Below are positions 47,473-57,883 of a stretch of DNA of 64,000 nucleotides, in pieces. A model generated the notes under the pieces. That model worked only from the letters and a program-made list of their open reading frames with translations, made no database searches and was not told the origin of the DNA. The translations under genes and the position numbers were made by a program. Every line of letters begins with the position of its first letter. Position 1 is the stretch's first letter. Source of the stretch: an archaeon (lineage in GTDB: Archaea > AGJL01 > Methanococci > Methanococcales > Methanocaldococcaceae); the NCBI GenBank assembly GCA_024278985.1, contig JAJRSC010000015.1, positions 1-64,000 on the forward strand. Reading direction: 5' to 3'.

Positions 47473-48007
47473 ATGAAAAAACTACCACCAATACTAACAA
47501 TATCTATTTTCATAATTGGTTTTATTCTAGGAGTTGTATCAATAAATAACTTATCAAAAATCAACAATAGTGATATACCTAACTTTAAACCTAAAATACA
47601 ATTTAATTTCCCTACAATCTTATTAAACAACTTAAAAGTTATCTTTTTAATGCTATCAGGAGCTATAACCTTCGGTTTATCCACTTTTATAAATCTACTA
47701 TTCAACGGTTTTAATGTTGGTATCTTAATCGGCTCTACATTCCTAACTAACGAACCGTTAAAATTAATAACCGCCTTAATCCTCCCACACGGCATATTCG
47801 AAATTCCAGCAATTATCAGCTACAGCGGGCTTTAAAATACCTTATGAAGTTATCCAATACCTAAGGGATAAAAAAGAAAAACCAATAACAGAGGAAGATA
47901 TAAAAGAATTCTTAAAACTATCTTTAATCTCAATAATTTTGATTATTATAGCTGCTTTTGTTGAGGTTTATATAACCCCAAAAATAGCTAATTATCTGCT
48001 AACATAA
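47473..48007 (+). CDS. SpoIIM/DUF95-family membrane protein, frameshifted
   Basis: About 177 residues if one extra base near 47816-47818 is removed: KLPPILTISIFIIGFILGVV at the start, NLKVIFLMLSGAITFGLSTF, LPHGIFEIPAII, then (other frame) ATAGFKIPYEVIQY and the closing IIAAFVEVYITPKIANYLLT. HGIFEIPA and AAFVEVYITP are SpoIIM hallmarks. DUF95 proteins occur in circular bacteriocin clusters, as well as in endospore formers. Codons ending in C (ATC, TTC, CTC, GGC) are more frequent here than in neighbouring genes, a sign of transfer. Length is 178 codons plus one base. Confidence 0.8.
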
Positions 48008-48066
48008 GATTTAAATAGATAATTGAGGAATAGGAATAATGAAACTAAAGATTAGGTGATTTAAAA

Positions 48067-48279
48067 ATGAAGACTGTCAAATTTAGGGTTTATTATGATG
48101 GGGAATATTGGATTGCAGAGGGTATTGATGTAAGCATATTCACACAGGGGAAAACTTTAGATGAATTGATGAAAAATCTTAAAGAGGCTGTTGAATTGCA
48201 CTTTGAAGATGAGTTAAAAGCTGGGGAGGTTATAAAAATCCTTTCTGTTTCTGAGATGGAGGTGTCAAGTGTTGCCTAA
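48067..48279 (+). CDS. hicB: HicB-like antitoxin (UPF0150)
   Basis: 70 residues, the partial RNase H-like HicB fold: KFRVYYDGEYWIAEGIDVSIFTQGKTLDELMKN-L, then EAVELHFEDE. It neutralises the HicA toxin encoded next. GGTGA 8 bases before the ATG. The stop overlaps the toxin start by 11 bases. The extra DNA-binding C-terminal domain of longer HicB proteins is absent. Confidence 0.82.
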   Translation: MKTVKFRVYYDGEYWIAEGIDVSIFTQGKTLDELMKNLKEAVELHFEDELKAGEVIKILSVSEMEVSSVA

Positions 48280-48514
48280 ACTTCCAGTTGTTAGTGGCAA
48301 GGACTTAATAAAATTTCTTAAAAAATTAGGTTATGAAGTCGTTAGGCAGAGAGGGAGTCATGTGAGATTAAGAAAAGAGACGGAATTTGGAATTCACAAT
48401 ATAACAATCCCTTATCATGAAGAGATAGCAAAAGGAACTTTAAACGCTATTTTAACCGACATTTCTAAATGGAACAACATTTCAAAGGAAGAGTTAATAA
48501 AAAAATTAAAGTAA
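48269..48514 (+). CDS. hicA: HicA-family mRNA interferase toxin
   Basis: 81 residues. GKDLIKFLKKLGYEVVRQRGSHVRLRK holds the catalytic His in the double-stranded-RNA-binding-like fold, followed by ITIPYHEEIAKGTLNAILTDI. The enzyme cuts mRNA. GTG 48269 is preceded by GGAGGTG within hicB. The pair looks intact. The peptide-gene repeat unit begins within its last codon, as if inserted there. Confidence 0.88.
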   Translation: MLPKLPVVSGKDLIKFLKKLGYEVVRQRGSHVRLRKETEFGIHNITIPYHEEIAKGTLNAILTDISKWNNISKEELIKKLK

Positions 48515-48744
48515 TTTACTTTTTTATAATTATTAAAAATTCTAATGAGGAACATATTTCCTTTTTTTATACTTTACTATTTGATTAAAATCGTTATATA
48601 TATAGGGGTTTTGTTATTATTATTTAATGAAAAATGTAGAAAATAAAACTTTAAAAAATTAAAGAATAGTTGGCGATGATGCCTCGGTATAGAGGCGGAG
48701 CCAATATTAAGGGACTACCCAACCACCATAGAGGTGGCAATATG
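48515..48744 (+). repeat. Direct repeat, copy 2 (promoter plus structured leader of peptide gene 2)
   Basis: About 230 bases matching 46071-46296 in the same orientation, 2.4 kb downstream. The TATA-like box GTTATATATATAGG is at 48592-48604. Differences from copy 1 are scattered substitutions and a few small gaps in the AT part; the last 75 bases, the structured leader, differ at only two positions in the part I compared (A/G after GATGAT, A/T before ATG). The strongest conservation is therefore in the RNA leader, not in the AT-rich promoter stretch. Confidence 0.85.
48669..48741 (+). promoter_or_regulatory. Structured mRNA leader with RBS-sequestering hairpin, copy 2
   Basis: Same elements as the first copy: UUGGC (48670)/GCCAA stem around CCUC-GGUAUA-GAGG, then GGG-ACUA-CCC, then CCACC-AUAGA-GGUGG just before ATG 48742. 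All paired bases are unchanged, and the two substitutions fall outside stems. This agrees with selection on RNA structure, but the copies are recent enough that identity alone is weak proof. Confidence 0.6.
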
Positions 48745-49041
48745 AAATTTTTAGAGAAGGGAGTATATAAGATTTTCGGAGCTATGGTTTTAGTAAGCAT
48801 GGTAGGAGCTTTAATTGCTGAGCCAGTGGCTTTGGGAGATATTGGATACTATGCAGGAAAAGAATTGGCAGGAGAATCAGGAAGTGTTGTAGAAAGTTAT
48901 CTCGGAACAAAAGCTGGAGAATATGCTGGTGAAAATGCGGCTATATTATTGGCAGAATTATTTGCTGAGGAAGGAGCAGAAGCAGGAACTATTGCAGGAC
49001 CTATCGGTATGGTAGTTGGAGGTATAGCTGGAGCACTATAA
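48742..49041 (+). CDS. Bacteriocin-like peptide precursor 2
   Basis: 99 residues. Leader KGVYKIFGAMVLVSMVGALIAEPVALGDIG, then a divergent core: YYAGKELAGESGSVVESYLG, AGEYAGENAAILLAELF, ending in a Gly-rich hydrophobic tail (TIAGPIGMVVGGIAGAL). The core is more acidic than that of peptide 1. Start chosen by GAGGTGG 5 bases upstream. A membrane protein gene follows after 53 bases. Confidence 0.65.
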   Translation: MKFLEKGVYKIFGAMVLVSMVGALIAEPVALGDIGYYAGKELAGESGSVVESYLGTKAGEYAGENAAILLAELFAEEGAEAGTIAGPIGMVVGGIAGAL

Positions 49042-49094
49042 ATTCTTCTTTTTATATATTTTTATATATTTAAACTTTTTATGGGGTGATTAAA

Positions 49095-49418
49095 ATGGCA
49101 AACACTTGGGTGATTGTTAGTTTTATAATAGTATATGCATTATTAGTTCCATGGGTTGTTAATTGGATACTTCTAAAAAGGAAAATTAATTTTTTAAAAT
49201 CTTTACATTATTTTGAGAAAAAATTCAGCATTAAAGAAAAAATTTTTATAACAATTATTGAACTCATTCCAGTATTTTTCTTTTTATACTCATATATTCA
49301 AATGAGTAGAAATTTGTCTATATTATATGGTATATTTTATTTATGTTTAGGTATTTTGGTTGTCTTTCTATTAGATTACATATTAAAGACGACGTTTATT
49401 AAATATAAGAACCAATAA
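49095..49418 (+). CDS. Small membrane protein after peptide 2 (possible immunity protein)
   Basis: 107 residues: helices WVIVSFIIVYALLVPWVVNW, IFITIIELIPVFFFLYSYI and SILYGIFYLCLGILVVFLLD, with a basic loop KRKINFLKSLHYFEKKFS and basic tail. It differs in sequence from the protein after peptide 1, as expected if each immunity protein matches its own peptide. GGGGTGA before the ATG. No family recognised. Confidence 0.6.
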   Translation: MANTWVIVSFIIVYALLVPWVVNWILLKRKINFLKSLHYFEKKFSIKEKIFITIIELIPVFFFLYSYIQMSRNLSILYGIFYLCLGILVVFLLDYILKTTFIKYKNQ

Positions 49419-49625
49419 GGGATTTACAACGACTAAAATTTTAATTATTATTAATATTATTATTAATAATTTTTAGTAAATATTATTAGGTAAATGAAAC
49501 AAAATTTTGTATAAATAAAGTCCATTTTTATATAAAAATATTTAATTATTATTAAATTAGATAAATAAATATAAAATCTATATATACCTCTATTTTTAAT
49601 ATATCTTAAAAGGTTGTTAAGGTGA

Positions 49626-51107
<1,482 letters not shown>

Positions 51108-51118
51108 CTAATATTCTT

Positions 51119-51865
51119 TTATTCCTCAATTCTTGGAGCTAAGAAGAATAAAAGTTCAGCTCCAGCTAAGGAATACTCCATTTTTAAAGGCATATCATTA
51201 CCCAAATAGATTTTTAAAACATCACCACTTCCTACTCCTTTAACCATATCCTCCAAATATTCTAAGTTGAAAGATGACTTAGCATTTTCATTACATTCAA
51301 AGCTTAACACAGCTGAGGAGTCTTTTTCAAATATACTTTCTGTTTCATTTATTTCTGACTTTGCATAAACAACAAATTTTTCCTCATCTATCATTAATGT
51401 AACAAAATCAGAGAAAAGTTTAGCATCTTTTAATGCCTCTTTAAATGCATCTCCTTTTATCATAACATAATTAACATACTCTATTTCTGGAACTTTTGTT
51501 GCTGTTGAAACTCCTTCTAATAATGAAATAGAAAACTTTCTTTTTCCAGTATTTTCAAATATTATATTTAATTTATTTTTCTCCTCATCTAACTCCAAAA
51601 TTAATTTATCTTTTGCTTTTGCCCTATTAAAGATTTTCTTAGCTATTTCTAAATCAATTCCTATCTCTTTCTCTTCATCTATATCATAACTATCAAATGC
51701 TATTCTTGGAATGTTTAAGGAGACAAGAGCAACATGACTCGGGTCCATTGCTATTGCTTTAATCCCATCCTCATCTATCTTTAAAGTTACTTCATCCAAT
51801 AATGTAGCAAGGGTATCAACAACTTTTTTAAAGTTTTTTGCACTTTCAAACTCTGCCCTAAACAT
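51119..51865 (-). CDS. pcn: DNA polymerase sliding clamp (PCNA)
   Basis: 248 residues, full length. [43 protein letters not shown] and the C-terminal [14 protein letters not shown] are PCNA hallmarks. It forms a homotrimeric ring tethering polymerase and FEN1. Resembles MJ0247. Convergent with guaB, divergent from the dephospho-CoA kinase gene. Confidence 0.96.
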   Translation of the reverse strand: MFRAEFESAKNFKKVVDTLATLLDEVTLKIDEDGIKAIAMDPSHVALVSLNIPRIAFDSYDIDEEKEIGIDLEIAKKIFNRAKAKDKLILELDEEKNKLNIIFENTGKRKFSISLLEGVSTATKVPEIEYVNYVMIKGDAFKEALKDAKLFSDFVTLMIDEEKFVVYAKSEINETESIFEKDSSAVLSFECNENAKSSFNLEYLEDMVKGVGSGDVLKIYLGNDMPLKMEYSLAGAELLFFLAPRIEE

Positions 51866-51954
51866 TTTTTATCACCAAATTATTATATACTTAAAATTTA
51901 CTTAGACCTTATAAATATTTATTATTTCTCTATAAATAATTAAATGGTTGAATT

Positions 51955-52434
51955 ATGCTTAAACTTCCAGATGAATTAAGAGACGAACTAAGAAAACCAT
52001 TTGGTATAGTGTATAAAGATATTCCAAATATTGAGGGAGAGATAATAACTGTTGGAGATATAGTCACTAAAACAGCAATAGATAAAGGTATAATTCCAAA
52101 ATTGGCAATTGTAGATTTTAAAACTAAAAGAAATATCCCTGTTAGAATAAATCATAACTTTGATAAAATATTTAGAGTATATAATCCTCCTGGATATATA
52201 AGTGATGAGGCAATAGAAAAAGTTAAATACTTATCAACCAAATATATTAAAAACTATGCTATATTTGTAGATGGAGAAGAAGATTTATTAACACTTCTTG
52301 TTATCAAGTTTTTTCCAATAGGAGATTATGTAATATATGGTCTTCCTGATAAAGGTGTTGTTTTAATAAAGATTGACAAAAACATAAAAAAAACAGTTGA
52401 TAATATATTAAAAAAATTTCAGAAGGTGAAATGA
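51955..52434 (+). CDS. GTP-dependent dephospho-CoA kinase (DUF359)
   Basis: 159 residues. LPDELRDELRKPFGIVYKDI, ITVGDIVTKTAIDKGIIPKLAIVDFKTKRN and VDGEEDLLTLLVIKFFP match the DUF359 family, identified in Thermococcus as the archaeal enzyme for the last step of coenzyme A synthesis using GTP. Resembles MJ0395 beside S24e (MJ0394), the same order as here. Overlaps S24e by 4 bases. Confidence 0.9.
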   Translation: MLKLPDELRDELRKPFGIVYKDIPNIEGEIITVGDIVTKTAIDKGIIPKLAIVDFKTKRNIPVRINHNFDKIFRVYNPPGYISDEAIEKVKYLSTKYIKNYAIFVDGEEDLLTLLVIKFFPIGDYVIYGLPDKGVVLIKIDKNIKKTVDNILKKFQKVK

Positions 52435-52730
52435 TGATTATAAAAATTATTTCTGAAAGATACAATCCATTATTAAAGAGAAAAGAAATAAGGTTTATTG
52501 TTGAACATGATGGAGCTACACCAAAATTTGAAGAAGTTAAAGCAAAATTAGTAGCAATGTTAAATGCTGATAACAATTTATTGATATTGGAGAAAATAGT
52601 TGAAGAGGCAGGTATGCAAAGAGCTAAAGGTTATGCTAAACTTTATGATGATATGAATATGTTAAAATTTATTGAAAGAGAACACATATTAAGAAAAAAT
52701 GGTTTAATACAAGAGGAAGGTGAGGAGTAA
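52431..52730 (+). CDS. rps24e: 30S ribosomal protein S24e
   Basis: 99 residues, typical for archaeal S24e: KIISERYNPLLKRKEIRFIV and RAKGYAKLYDDMNMLKFIE. Two ATGs (52431, 52434) are possible; GGTGA lies just before the first. Overlaps the CoA kinase gene and runs into S27Ae with no gap. Confidence 0.96.
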   Translation: MMIIKIISERYNPLLKRKEIRFIVEHDGATPKFEEVKAKLVAMLNADNNLLILEKIVEEAGMQRAKGYAKLYDDMNMLKFIEREHILRKNGLIQEEGEE

Positions 52731-52916
52731 ATGACTAAAGGAAAAAAAACAGCTAAATATAAATACTACAAAATAGAAGGAGATAAAATTGTAAGATTAA
52801 AAAGATTTTGCCCAAAATGTGGTCCAGGTGTATTTTTAGCTGAACATTTGAATAGATATTCATGTGGAAGATGTGGATATATGGAATGGAAACAACCACA
52901 GAAAAAAGAGAGTTAA
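52731..52916 (+). CDS. rps27ae: 30S ribosomal protein S27Ae
   Basis: 61 residues. [21 protein letters not shown] then the zinc ribbon [10 protein letters not shown]...[10 protein letters not shown]. It lacks the ubiquitin part of the eukaryotic protein, as in all archaea. Resembles MJ0393. Overlaps the convergent shikimate kinase gene by 4 bases. Confidence 0.96.
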   Translation: MTKGKKTAKYKYYKIEGDKIVRLKRFCPKCGPGVFLAEHLNRYSCGRCGYMEWKQPQKKES

Positions 52917-53764
52917 ATTATTTTAGCACCTTCATTATTTGGGTTTGTAACAATTATTTTTTTTAGATTAAAATTATTTAATTTTTCAACTACTTTTTTA
53001 GTATCCTCCTTTTCACATATTGCTATATAACTTGGTCCTGTCCCAGATAATCCTGCAGTTATTGCCCCTGCTTCAATAGCATTTATTACTATATCAGTAG
53101 GAAAGTTTAAAGCTGATGAATATAAAAGACCATTTAAAAATAATGCCTTAAAATATTCTCTATTTAATGATAAGTTATAGGCAATTTCAACATAGTCCTT
53201 TATTAACTTCATTTTATTAACATCTACATTCTTTTTAAGGTTAGGAATGAATATTACAATATCCAAATCTTCTTTTAATTTATCTCTTTTTATTATTTCC
53301 CTTTTTATATTATCAGTTATTGTTATTCCTCCATAATAAGATGATGTTGCATCATCATATGCCCCAGTTATTGTAAGATTTTCATCAAAACATGATTTTA
53401 TTGCCAAATCTAATATTAATTTATCATTTATTTTTTCATCTAAAGCAGAAAAAGCTGCCAATACAACAGCATTGGATGTTGCTGAACTACTACTTAGTCC
53501 TGATCTTATTGGAATCTCTGTTTTTGTTTCAACATAAGCAGAATAATTTAGATTAAAATATTCTAAAACATTTTTTACACATCTAACTATTAAATTTGGT
53601 TCAATATTTGCATCTAAAACTTTTCCTTCTATCTTATTTTTACCATCATCAAAAAATTTTACTTTTGCATATACTTTAAGGTCTATGCCAAAGGCAGAAC
53701 CTTTTCCAGTGGCAATAGCATTTATTATTGTTCCAGAAGCTAAGGCATAAGCACATCCTTCCAA
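52913..53764 (-). CDS. Archaeal shikimate kinase (GHMP family)
   Basis: 283 residues. GHMP motif 2 [20 protein letters not shown] is conserved, with GSAFGIDL early and [14 protein letters not shown] near the end. In archaea this fold replaces bacterial AroK and phosphorylates shikimate for aromatic amino acids. Resembles MJ1440. Last gene of the long minus-strand operon; 4 bases after DUF655. Confidence 0.92.
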   Translation of the reverse strand: MEGCAYALASGTIINAIATGKGSAFGIDLKVYAKVKFFDDGKNKIEGKVLDANIEPNLIVRCVKNVLEYFNLNYSAYVETKTEIPIRSGLSSSSATSNAVVLAAFSALDEKINDKLILDLAIKSCFDENLTITGAYDDATSSYYGGITITDNIKREIIKRDKLKEDLDIVIFIPNLKKNVDVNKMKLIKDYVEIAYNLSLNREYFKALFLNGLLYSSALNFPTDIVINAIEAGAITAGLSGTGPSYIAICEKEDTKKVVEKLNNFNLKKIIVTNPNNEGAKII

Positions 53765-53768
53765 GTTA

Positions 53769-54383
53769 TCACTCCTTTACATAAAAGATATTTTCATCCT
53801 CATCATAAACAATTCCTTTTTTCCATTTAACAAATAAATAATATTTATCTTTTTTATCATCAGATAGTTCCATAACAATCCTTTCAGCTATCATTTTGAT
53901 AGGGTCTTTTCCAATTCTTTCCTCAAAATCTTTAAAGCTTTTAAACTTTTCTTTTTCTCTTTCTTCTATAATTCTCCACATATATTTTTGCCTAATTCCA
54001 GGGAGTAATTCTAAAGAGTGTAATCTTGTAGTTATAGGAGGACATTCATTTAAAAATTTTACAAATCTCTCCTCTTGATGTTTTACTGCTTCCATAACAA
54101 CATACAATAATTCTGTTTTTGCTGTTGATGTTAGTTGATTATATTTAATCATTCTTTTTACATGACTTATTTTATCTCTCTTTCCTTTTCCAATATATAC
54201 TCTCTCACCAAGCATAACATCTGCTTTTGGTATCAATTCCATTAAAACAAATTGTTCCTCTCCTAACCCTTGAACAATTGGGTCTCCTTTACCATGATAC
54301 CCATATGGAAGATAGTCCAAAACCCAGGCATAATTTTCAAATTTTTGAGGTTTGTTTTTCTTTTTAAAGTGTCCTCTAACCAT
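53769..54383 (-). CDS. DUF655 RNA/DNA-binding protein
   Basis: 204 residues. An OB-like N-terminus (ENYAWVLDYLPYGYHGKGDP), then a helix-hairpin-helix type segment (LHSLELLPGIRQKYMWRIIEERE) typical of DUF655, encoded next to rpoF and L21e in many archaea. Probably binds nucleic acid; role unknown. Confidence 0.85.
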   Translation of the reverse strand: MVRGHFKKKNKPQKFENYAWVLDYLPYGYHGKGDPIVQGLGEEQFVLMELIPKADVMLGERVYIGKGKRDKISHVKRMIKYNQLTSTAKTELLYVVMEAVKHQEERFVKFLNECPPITTRLHSLELLPGIRQKYMWRIIEEREKEKFKSFKDFEERIGKDPIKMIAERIVMELSDDKKDKYYLFVKWKKGIVYDEDENIFYVKE

Positions 54384-54434
54384 AAAATTTCACCTTTAAT
54401 TTAAATGTATGAATATATAAGAATAAAAAAATTT

Positions 54435-54761
54435 TTATGGAAGATACTTTTTAACTACTTCCAATATTTCCTCCCAGTTTTCAGGAAGGTCTCTTTTGTA
54501 GTATATAGCTCTTAAATCATCCTTATCTATAGGTAGGATATCTGCTATTTTTACAGCATCCTTTTCATCAATCCCCAGATTAATAAGTTCCTCCACCAAT
54601 TTTTTGGCATCTTCTGAAGGAAGTTTTTTTAATTTTTGTAGATAATCTAAGGCACATCCTTGTTCATATGATAAGTCTCCTAATTCTGCTCTTTCCTTCA
54701 TAATTTTGTAAGCCTCGGATATTGTAACGAATCTTTCTTCTAAAATCTTTTTTCCAACCAT
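54435..54761 (-). CDS. rpoF: RNA polymerase subunit Rpo4 (F)
   Basis: 108 residues from MVGKKILEERFVTISEAYKI. LSYEQGCALDYLQKLKKL and DLRAIYYKRDLPENWEEIL are distinctive. It pairs with Rpo7 to form the polymerase stalk. Its family starts at M(V/I)GKKI, so ATG 54761 is chosen over 54773. Overlap with L21e disappears with this choice (5-base gap). Confidence 0.93.
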   Translation of the reverse strand: MVGKKILEERFVTISEAYKIMKERAELGDLSYEQGCALDYLQKLKKLPSEDAKKLVEELINLGIDEKDAVKIADILPIDKDDLRAIYYKRDLPENWEEILEVVKKYLP

Positions 54762-54766
54762 ATTAA

Positions 54767-55063
54767 TCAGCACTGAACTGGTTTTAAGTGTTGTGGGTAA
54801 GCAATTAATATTTTTTCTTTACCTCCATCTCTAATTTTAACTAAGAAAGCTTTTCCTTGCTTACCTACAACAATTCCAGTTTTTCCATGATATCTTGGAT
54901 GTGGCATTCCTTTATGAACTGATGGGTCTATTTTTATAGCAACATATTCCCCTTCTTTATACTCCTTTAATGCTCTTGTTATTGGGTAGAGTCCTCTTTC
55001 TCTTGGGTGTTTTGATAATTTTTTCCTTGTTTTTCTTCTAAATCCTTCACTCATTTGAACCAT
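54767..55063 (-). CDS. rpl21e: 50S ribosomal protein L21e
   Basis: 98 residues from [41 protein letters not shown] is a signature. ATG 55063 follows GGTGAGG by 3 bases; a longer in-frame start (55084) lies inside pus10. Order Pus10, L21e, Rpo4 corresponds to MJ0041-MJ0039. Confidence 0.94.
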   Translation of the reverse strand: MVQMSEGFRRKTRKKLSKHPRERGLYPITRALKEYKEGEYVAIKIDPSVHKGMPHPRYHGKTGIVVGKQGKAFLVKIRDGGKEKILIAYPQHLKPVQC

Positions 55064-56327
55064 AATCCTCACCATTTTTATCATGAACTTTTAAAACATC
55101 TAACCATTTACAATAAGCTGGTTTTTTTAAAATAGAAGATACTGAGGGCCTTGTTCTTCCGTTATCTCCACTTATTAACTCTTTAATATAGAGCCCTCCA
55201 TCACAATATATAGTCATCTCAAAATGATTATCATCTAACTTATTAGCTTTAACTTTATATACCTTACGCTTTCTTTCAATATCAGCCCTTCTATGTAAAA
55301 CTCTTTTTGGTGTTTTTTGATAAATAATCCTATTAGTTAAGTTTTCTTCCAATTTTTTTAAATCTTCTTCAGTTATATTTTCAGATTTTACTATAGCTTT
55401 GTAAGTTTTTTTATGGGGTGTGTTTTTAAATATAACCTTATCCTTTCTTTCTCCAAACTCCAAGTTGAGAACTTCAACTCTACCATCTTGAGAAATAATT
55501 TTTTCTAATTCTTTTAAATCTATTTTTCTTTTTTTAGGATTTTTAATTTCTAAAACAAAAGGTCTCCCATCTCCAAGCATTCTAACATCAATATCTTCTC
55601 TTCCAGCACCATGGAATCTATAATCCTCTCCTCCAGTAGCTTTTAAAATTGGTTCTCCAATAATTTGTTCAACAGATGTTAAATATTTTTTTCCTGTATA
55701 GTTACAATATTTACATCCTTTTCCTTTACAATATCCACATAACCATCTTGTTTGTGGAATTCCTCTTATTAACTTTCTATACCTTCCTTTAATAAAAAGA
55801 GGATTTATTTGTAATATAATAGATTCATCATAAGGATTAATATGAATAACAATATCTGGCTTTTCTCTATTAGGTTTTTTATTTATTGTTTTTGCTAAGA
55901 CCTTACCAAACTCTCTACCAAATTCCTGTTTTATACTTTCCATATAAGGAAATTTTTCAGATAAATTTTGTTCTAACTCTTTAATTTCATCAGGAATATG
56001 GGTTCCAATTAAAAATGTATCAAATTCATAATCTTTTAATAACTTTAGGGTTTTATCTAACAGTGTTTTTATCTTTTCTTCTTTAAATATTCCTTTACAC
56101 CAAATACAATTATTTTCATCTAAATTATAATTATTTTTTAGAATTTCTAAAATTTCTTTCTCTTCATCAGATATTTTATTTTCTTTTTCTTTTATTTCCA
56201 GTTCTATAATTTTAGATAATTTTAATGCCTTACCTCTTTCTAAGTTTGTTGCTCTAAATATCTTTCCCCATAATCTACCAAAACATCTATCACATAAATT
56301 AATCTCTTTTAATATTTCATAATTCAT
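55047..56327 (-). CDS. pus10: tRNA pseudouridine synthase Pus10
   Basis: 426 residues. Zinc-binding [10 protein letters not shown] and CIWCKG at the N-terminus, THUMP-like domain (about 90-180), an extra Cys set [12 protein letters not shown] and the catalytic region [22 protein letters not shown] with the Asp. It makes pseudouridine 54 and 55 in archaeal tRNA. TrmY (39692-40312) then methylates position 54. Overlaps L21e by 17 bases. Confidence 0.94.
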   Translation of the reverse strand: MNYEILKEINLCDRCFGRLWGKIFRATNLERGKALKLSKIIELEIKEKENKISDEEKEILEILKNNYNLDENNCIWCKGIFKEEKIKTLLDKTLKLLKDYEFDTFLIGTHIPDEIKELEQNLSEKFPYMESIKQEFGREFGKVLAKTINKKPNREKPDIVIHINPYDESIILQINPLFIKGRYRKLIRGIPQTRWLCGYCKGKGCKYCNYTGKKYLTSVEQIIGEPILKATGGEDYRFHGAGREDIDVRMLGDGRPFVLEIKNPKKRKIDLKELEKIISQDGRVEVLNLEFGERKDKVIFKNTPHKKTYKAIVKSENITEEDLKKLEENLTNRIIYQKTPKRVLHRRADIERKRKVYKVKANKLDDNHFEMTIYCDGGLYIKELISGDNGRTRPSVSSILKKPAYCKWLDVLKVHDKNGEDYGSNE

Positions 56328-56339
56328 TTTAATCCCAGA

Positions 56340-57089
56340 TTATTTTATTTCTCCTAATTTAATTGCATCTTTACATATACATTCTCTTTTTCCAAATGGA
56401 TAATTGACAAAATCATCAACTACCTTTAAAATCTTCTTTTCCATCTCATCAATCTTTTTTAAAACTTCTTCAACTGTTAATGGATTTTTAGATATACCAC
56501 AGGCATAGTTTGTTATATTACAAATTGAAACATAACACATTTCTAACTCTCTTGCTAAAACAACCTCAGGATATAGAGTCATTCCTACAACATCTCCAAG
56601 TGTTTTATAAAAACTTATTTCTTTCTTAGTTTCAAATCTAGGCCCTTCTGTACATATGTAAGTTCCTTCAGAATATTCAAAGTTATTTTTATCTAATATA
56701 CTTTTTAAAACTTTAATTAACTCAGGACAAAATGGATATGTTAAATCAATATGAACAACTCTATCCTCATAAAAAGTTTCTTCTCTCTTCTTAGTAAATT
56801 CCATAAAATCATTTGGAATAAAAAAAGTTCCTGGCTTTAAAGAAAGATTTAAAGAACCAACAGAATTTATTGATAATATTCTTTCAACACCAAGTTTTTT
56901 TAATGCATATATATTTGCTCTATAGTTTATCTTATGAGGAGGAATAGTATGTTTTTCTCCATGTCTTAATAATAAAACTATTTTATCATTTCTCATAACC
57001 TCGGCAGTTCCATAGGGGGTAGTAATGGTTTCTTTATTATTAAGTTTTAGTATCTTATTAATTCCAGTACCTCCAATTATGGCAATCAA
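56340..57089 (-). CDS. Purine phosphorylase of MTA/MTI type (MJ0060-like)
   Basis: 249 residues. IAIIGGTGINKILKL, LLRHGEKHTIPPHKINYRAN, INSVGSLN, CTEGPRFETK and NYACGIS match methylthioadenosine phosphorylases. MJ0060 was found to prefer 5'-methylthioinosine, after deamination, so the same is likely here. It salvages the product of SAM radical chemistry. Operon member between hcgC and pus10. Confidence 0.88.
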   Translation of the reverse strand: MIAIIGGTGINKILKLNNKETITTPYGTAEVMRNDKIVLLLRHGEKHTIPPHKINYRANIYALKKLGVERILSINSVGSLNLSLKPGTFFIPNDFMEFTKKREETFYEDRVVHIDLTYPFCPELIKVLKSILDKNNFEYSEGTYICTEGPRFETKKEISFYKTLGDVVGMTLYPEVVLARELEMCYVSICNITNYACGISKNPLTVEEVLKKIDEMEKKILKVVDDFVNYPFGKRECICKDAIKLGEIK

Positions 57090-57100
57090 TTACTCCACCT

Positions 57101-57883
57101 TTAGAATTTTTCAACAAATGCTTTAATTAGTTCAATATTTTTATTTATTATTTTGTCAGCTTTATCCACTATTGTCTCATCTAAACAACTAATAGTTACT
57201 GCTGGTTTAGTAATTTCATCAAAAAATTTATTTACATCCTTCTCATCAAATAAGATTCCTTCATAATATCTTAAATTTGGAATTGCATATAATACACCAT
57301 CTAATGCATTTATTTCTCTTGATGCATCTACAATTGTATCAATAGTTAATGTCATAGTCCCAGAAGTTTTTGAAACTCTTGATTTTCTATATGTCTTTAA
57401 TATTCCTATTTTATCACATTTTAAAGACATTGCTCTTTTATTAGTGTTATCTACTTTGTATATATCTTCATCAAACACTCCCTTAGGGTCTTCAATAATT
57501 GCCACATTTGGAGAAAATTTTGATAAGAATTCTGGTTCTAATCCTCCTAATCCTGTTAAATCAATTAATAAATCAGGATTTATTTCTTTTTTTAAGAATT
57601 TTAATTTAAAGTCCTTTAAATGTAAAAATTTTATTTTCTCATCAAAAGCTATAAATCTCTCTAAAAACTCATGAATATCTACAATATAGATTCTTTCACT
57701 ATATTCTTTTAAGTTTTTAGCTACATAATTACCCCATAAATATACTCCAAAAATTACAGTTGTATTAAATTCTTCTCCTTCTAAAAAAGATTTTATAGCA
57801 TTATATTTTTTCTTAGCTATTTCATTAATAACATCTATAACTTTAGTATTTGTTTCAACTGTCTTGACAGTTTCAGTTATCAT
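57101..57883 (-). CDS. hcgC: HcgC, FeGP-cofactor pyridinol methyltransferase
   Basis: 260 residues of the DUF1188 family: VIFGVYLWGNYVAKNLKEY, DLLIDLTGLGGLEPEFLS, SKTSGTMTLTIDTIVDASRE. HcgC methylates the pyridinol C3 with SAM in making the iron-guanylylpyridinol cofactor of Hmd ([Fe]-hydrogenase). Resembles MJ0489; overlaps hcgB by 4 bases. Implies an Hmd gene elsewhere. Confidence 0.9.
   Translation of the reverse strand: MITETVKTVETNTKVIDVINEIAKKKYNAIKSFLEGEEFNTTVIFGVYLWGNYVAKNLKEYSERIYIVDIHEFLERFIAFDEKIKFLHLKDFKLKFLKKEINPDLLIDLTGLGGLEPEFLSKFSPNVAIIEDPKGVFDEDIYKVDNTNKRAMSLKCDKIGILKTYRKSRVSKTSGTMTLTIDTIVDASREINALDGVLYAIPNLRYYEGILFDEKDVNKFFDEITKPAVTISCLDETIVDKADKIINKNIELIKAFVEKF

Noticed and set aside
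46294-49041. Peptide genes as double-glycine-leader (C39) bacteriocins
   Set aside because: No GG cleavage motif ends the leader, and there is no peptidase-containing ABC transporter; the leader looks more like a Sec-type signal.
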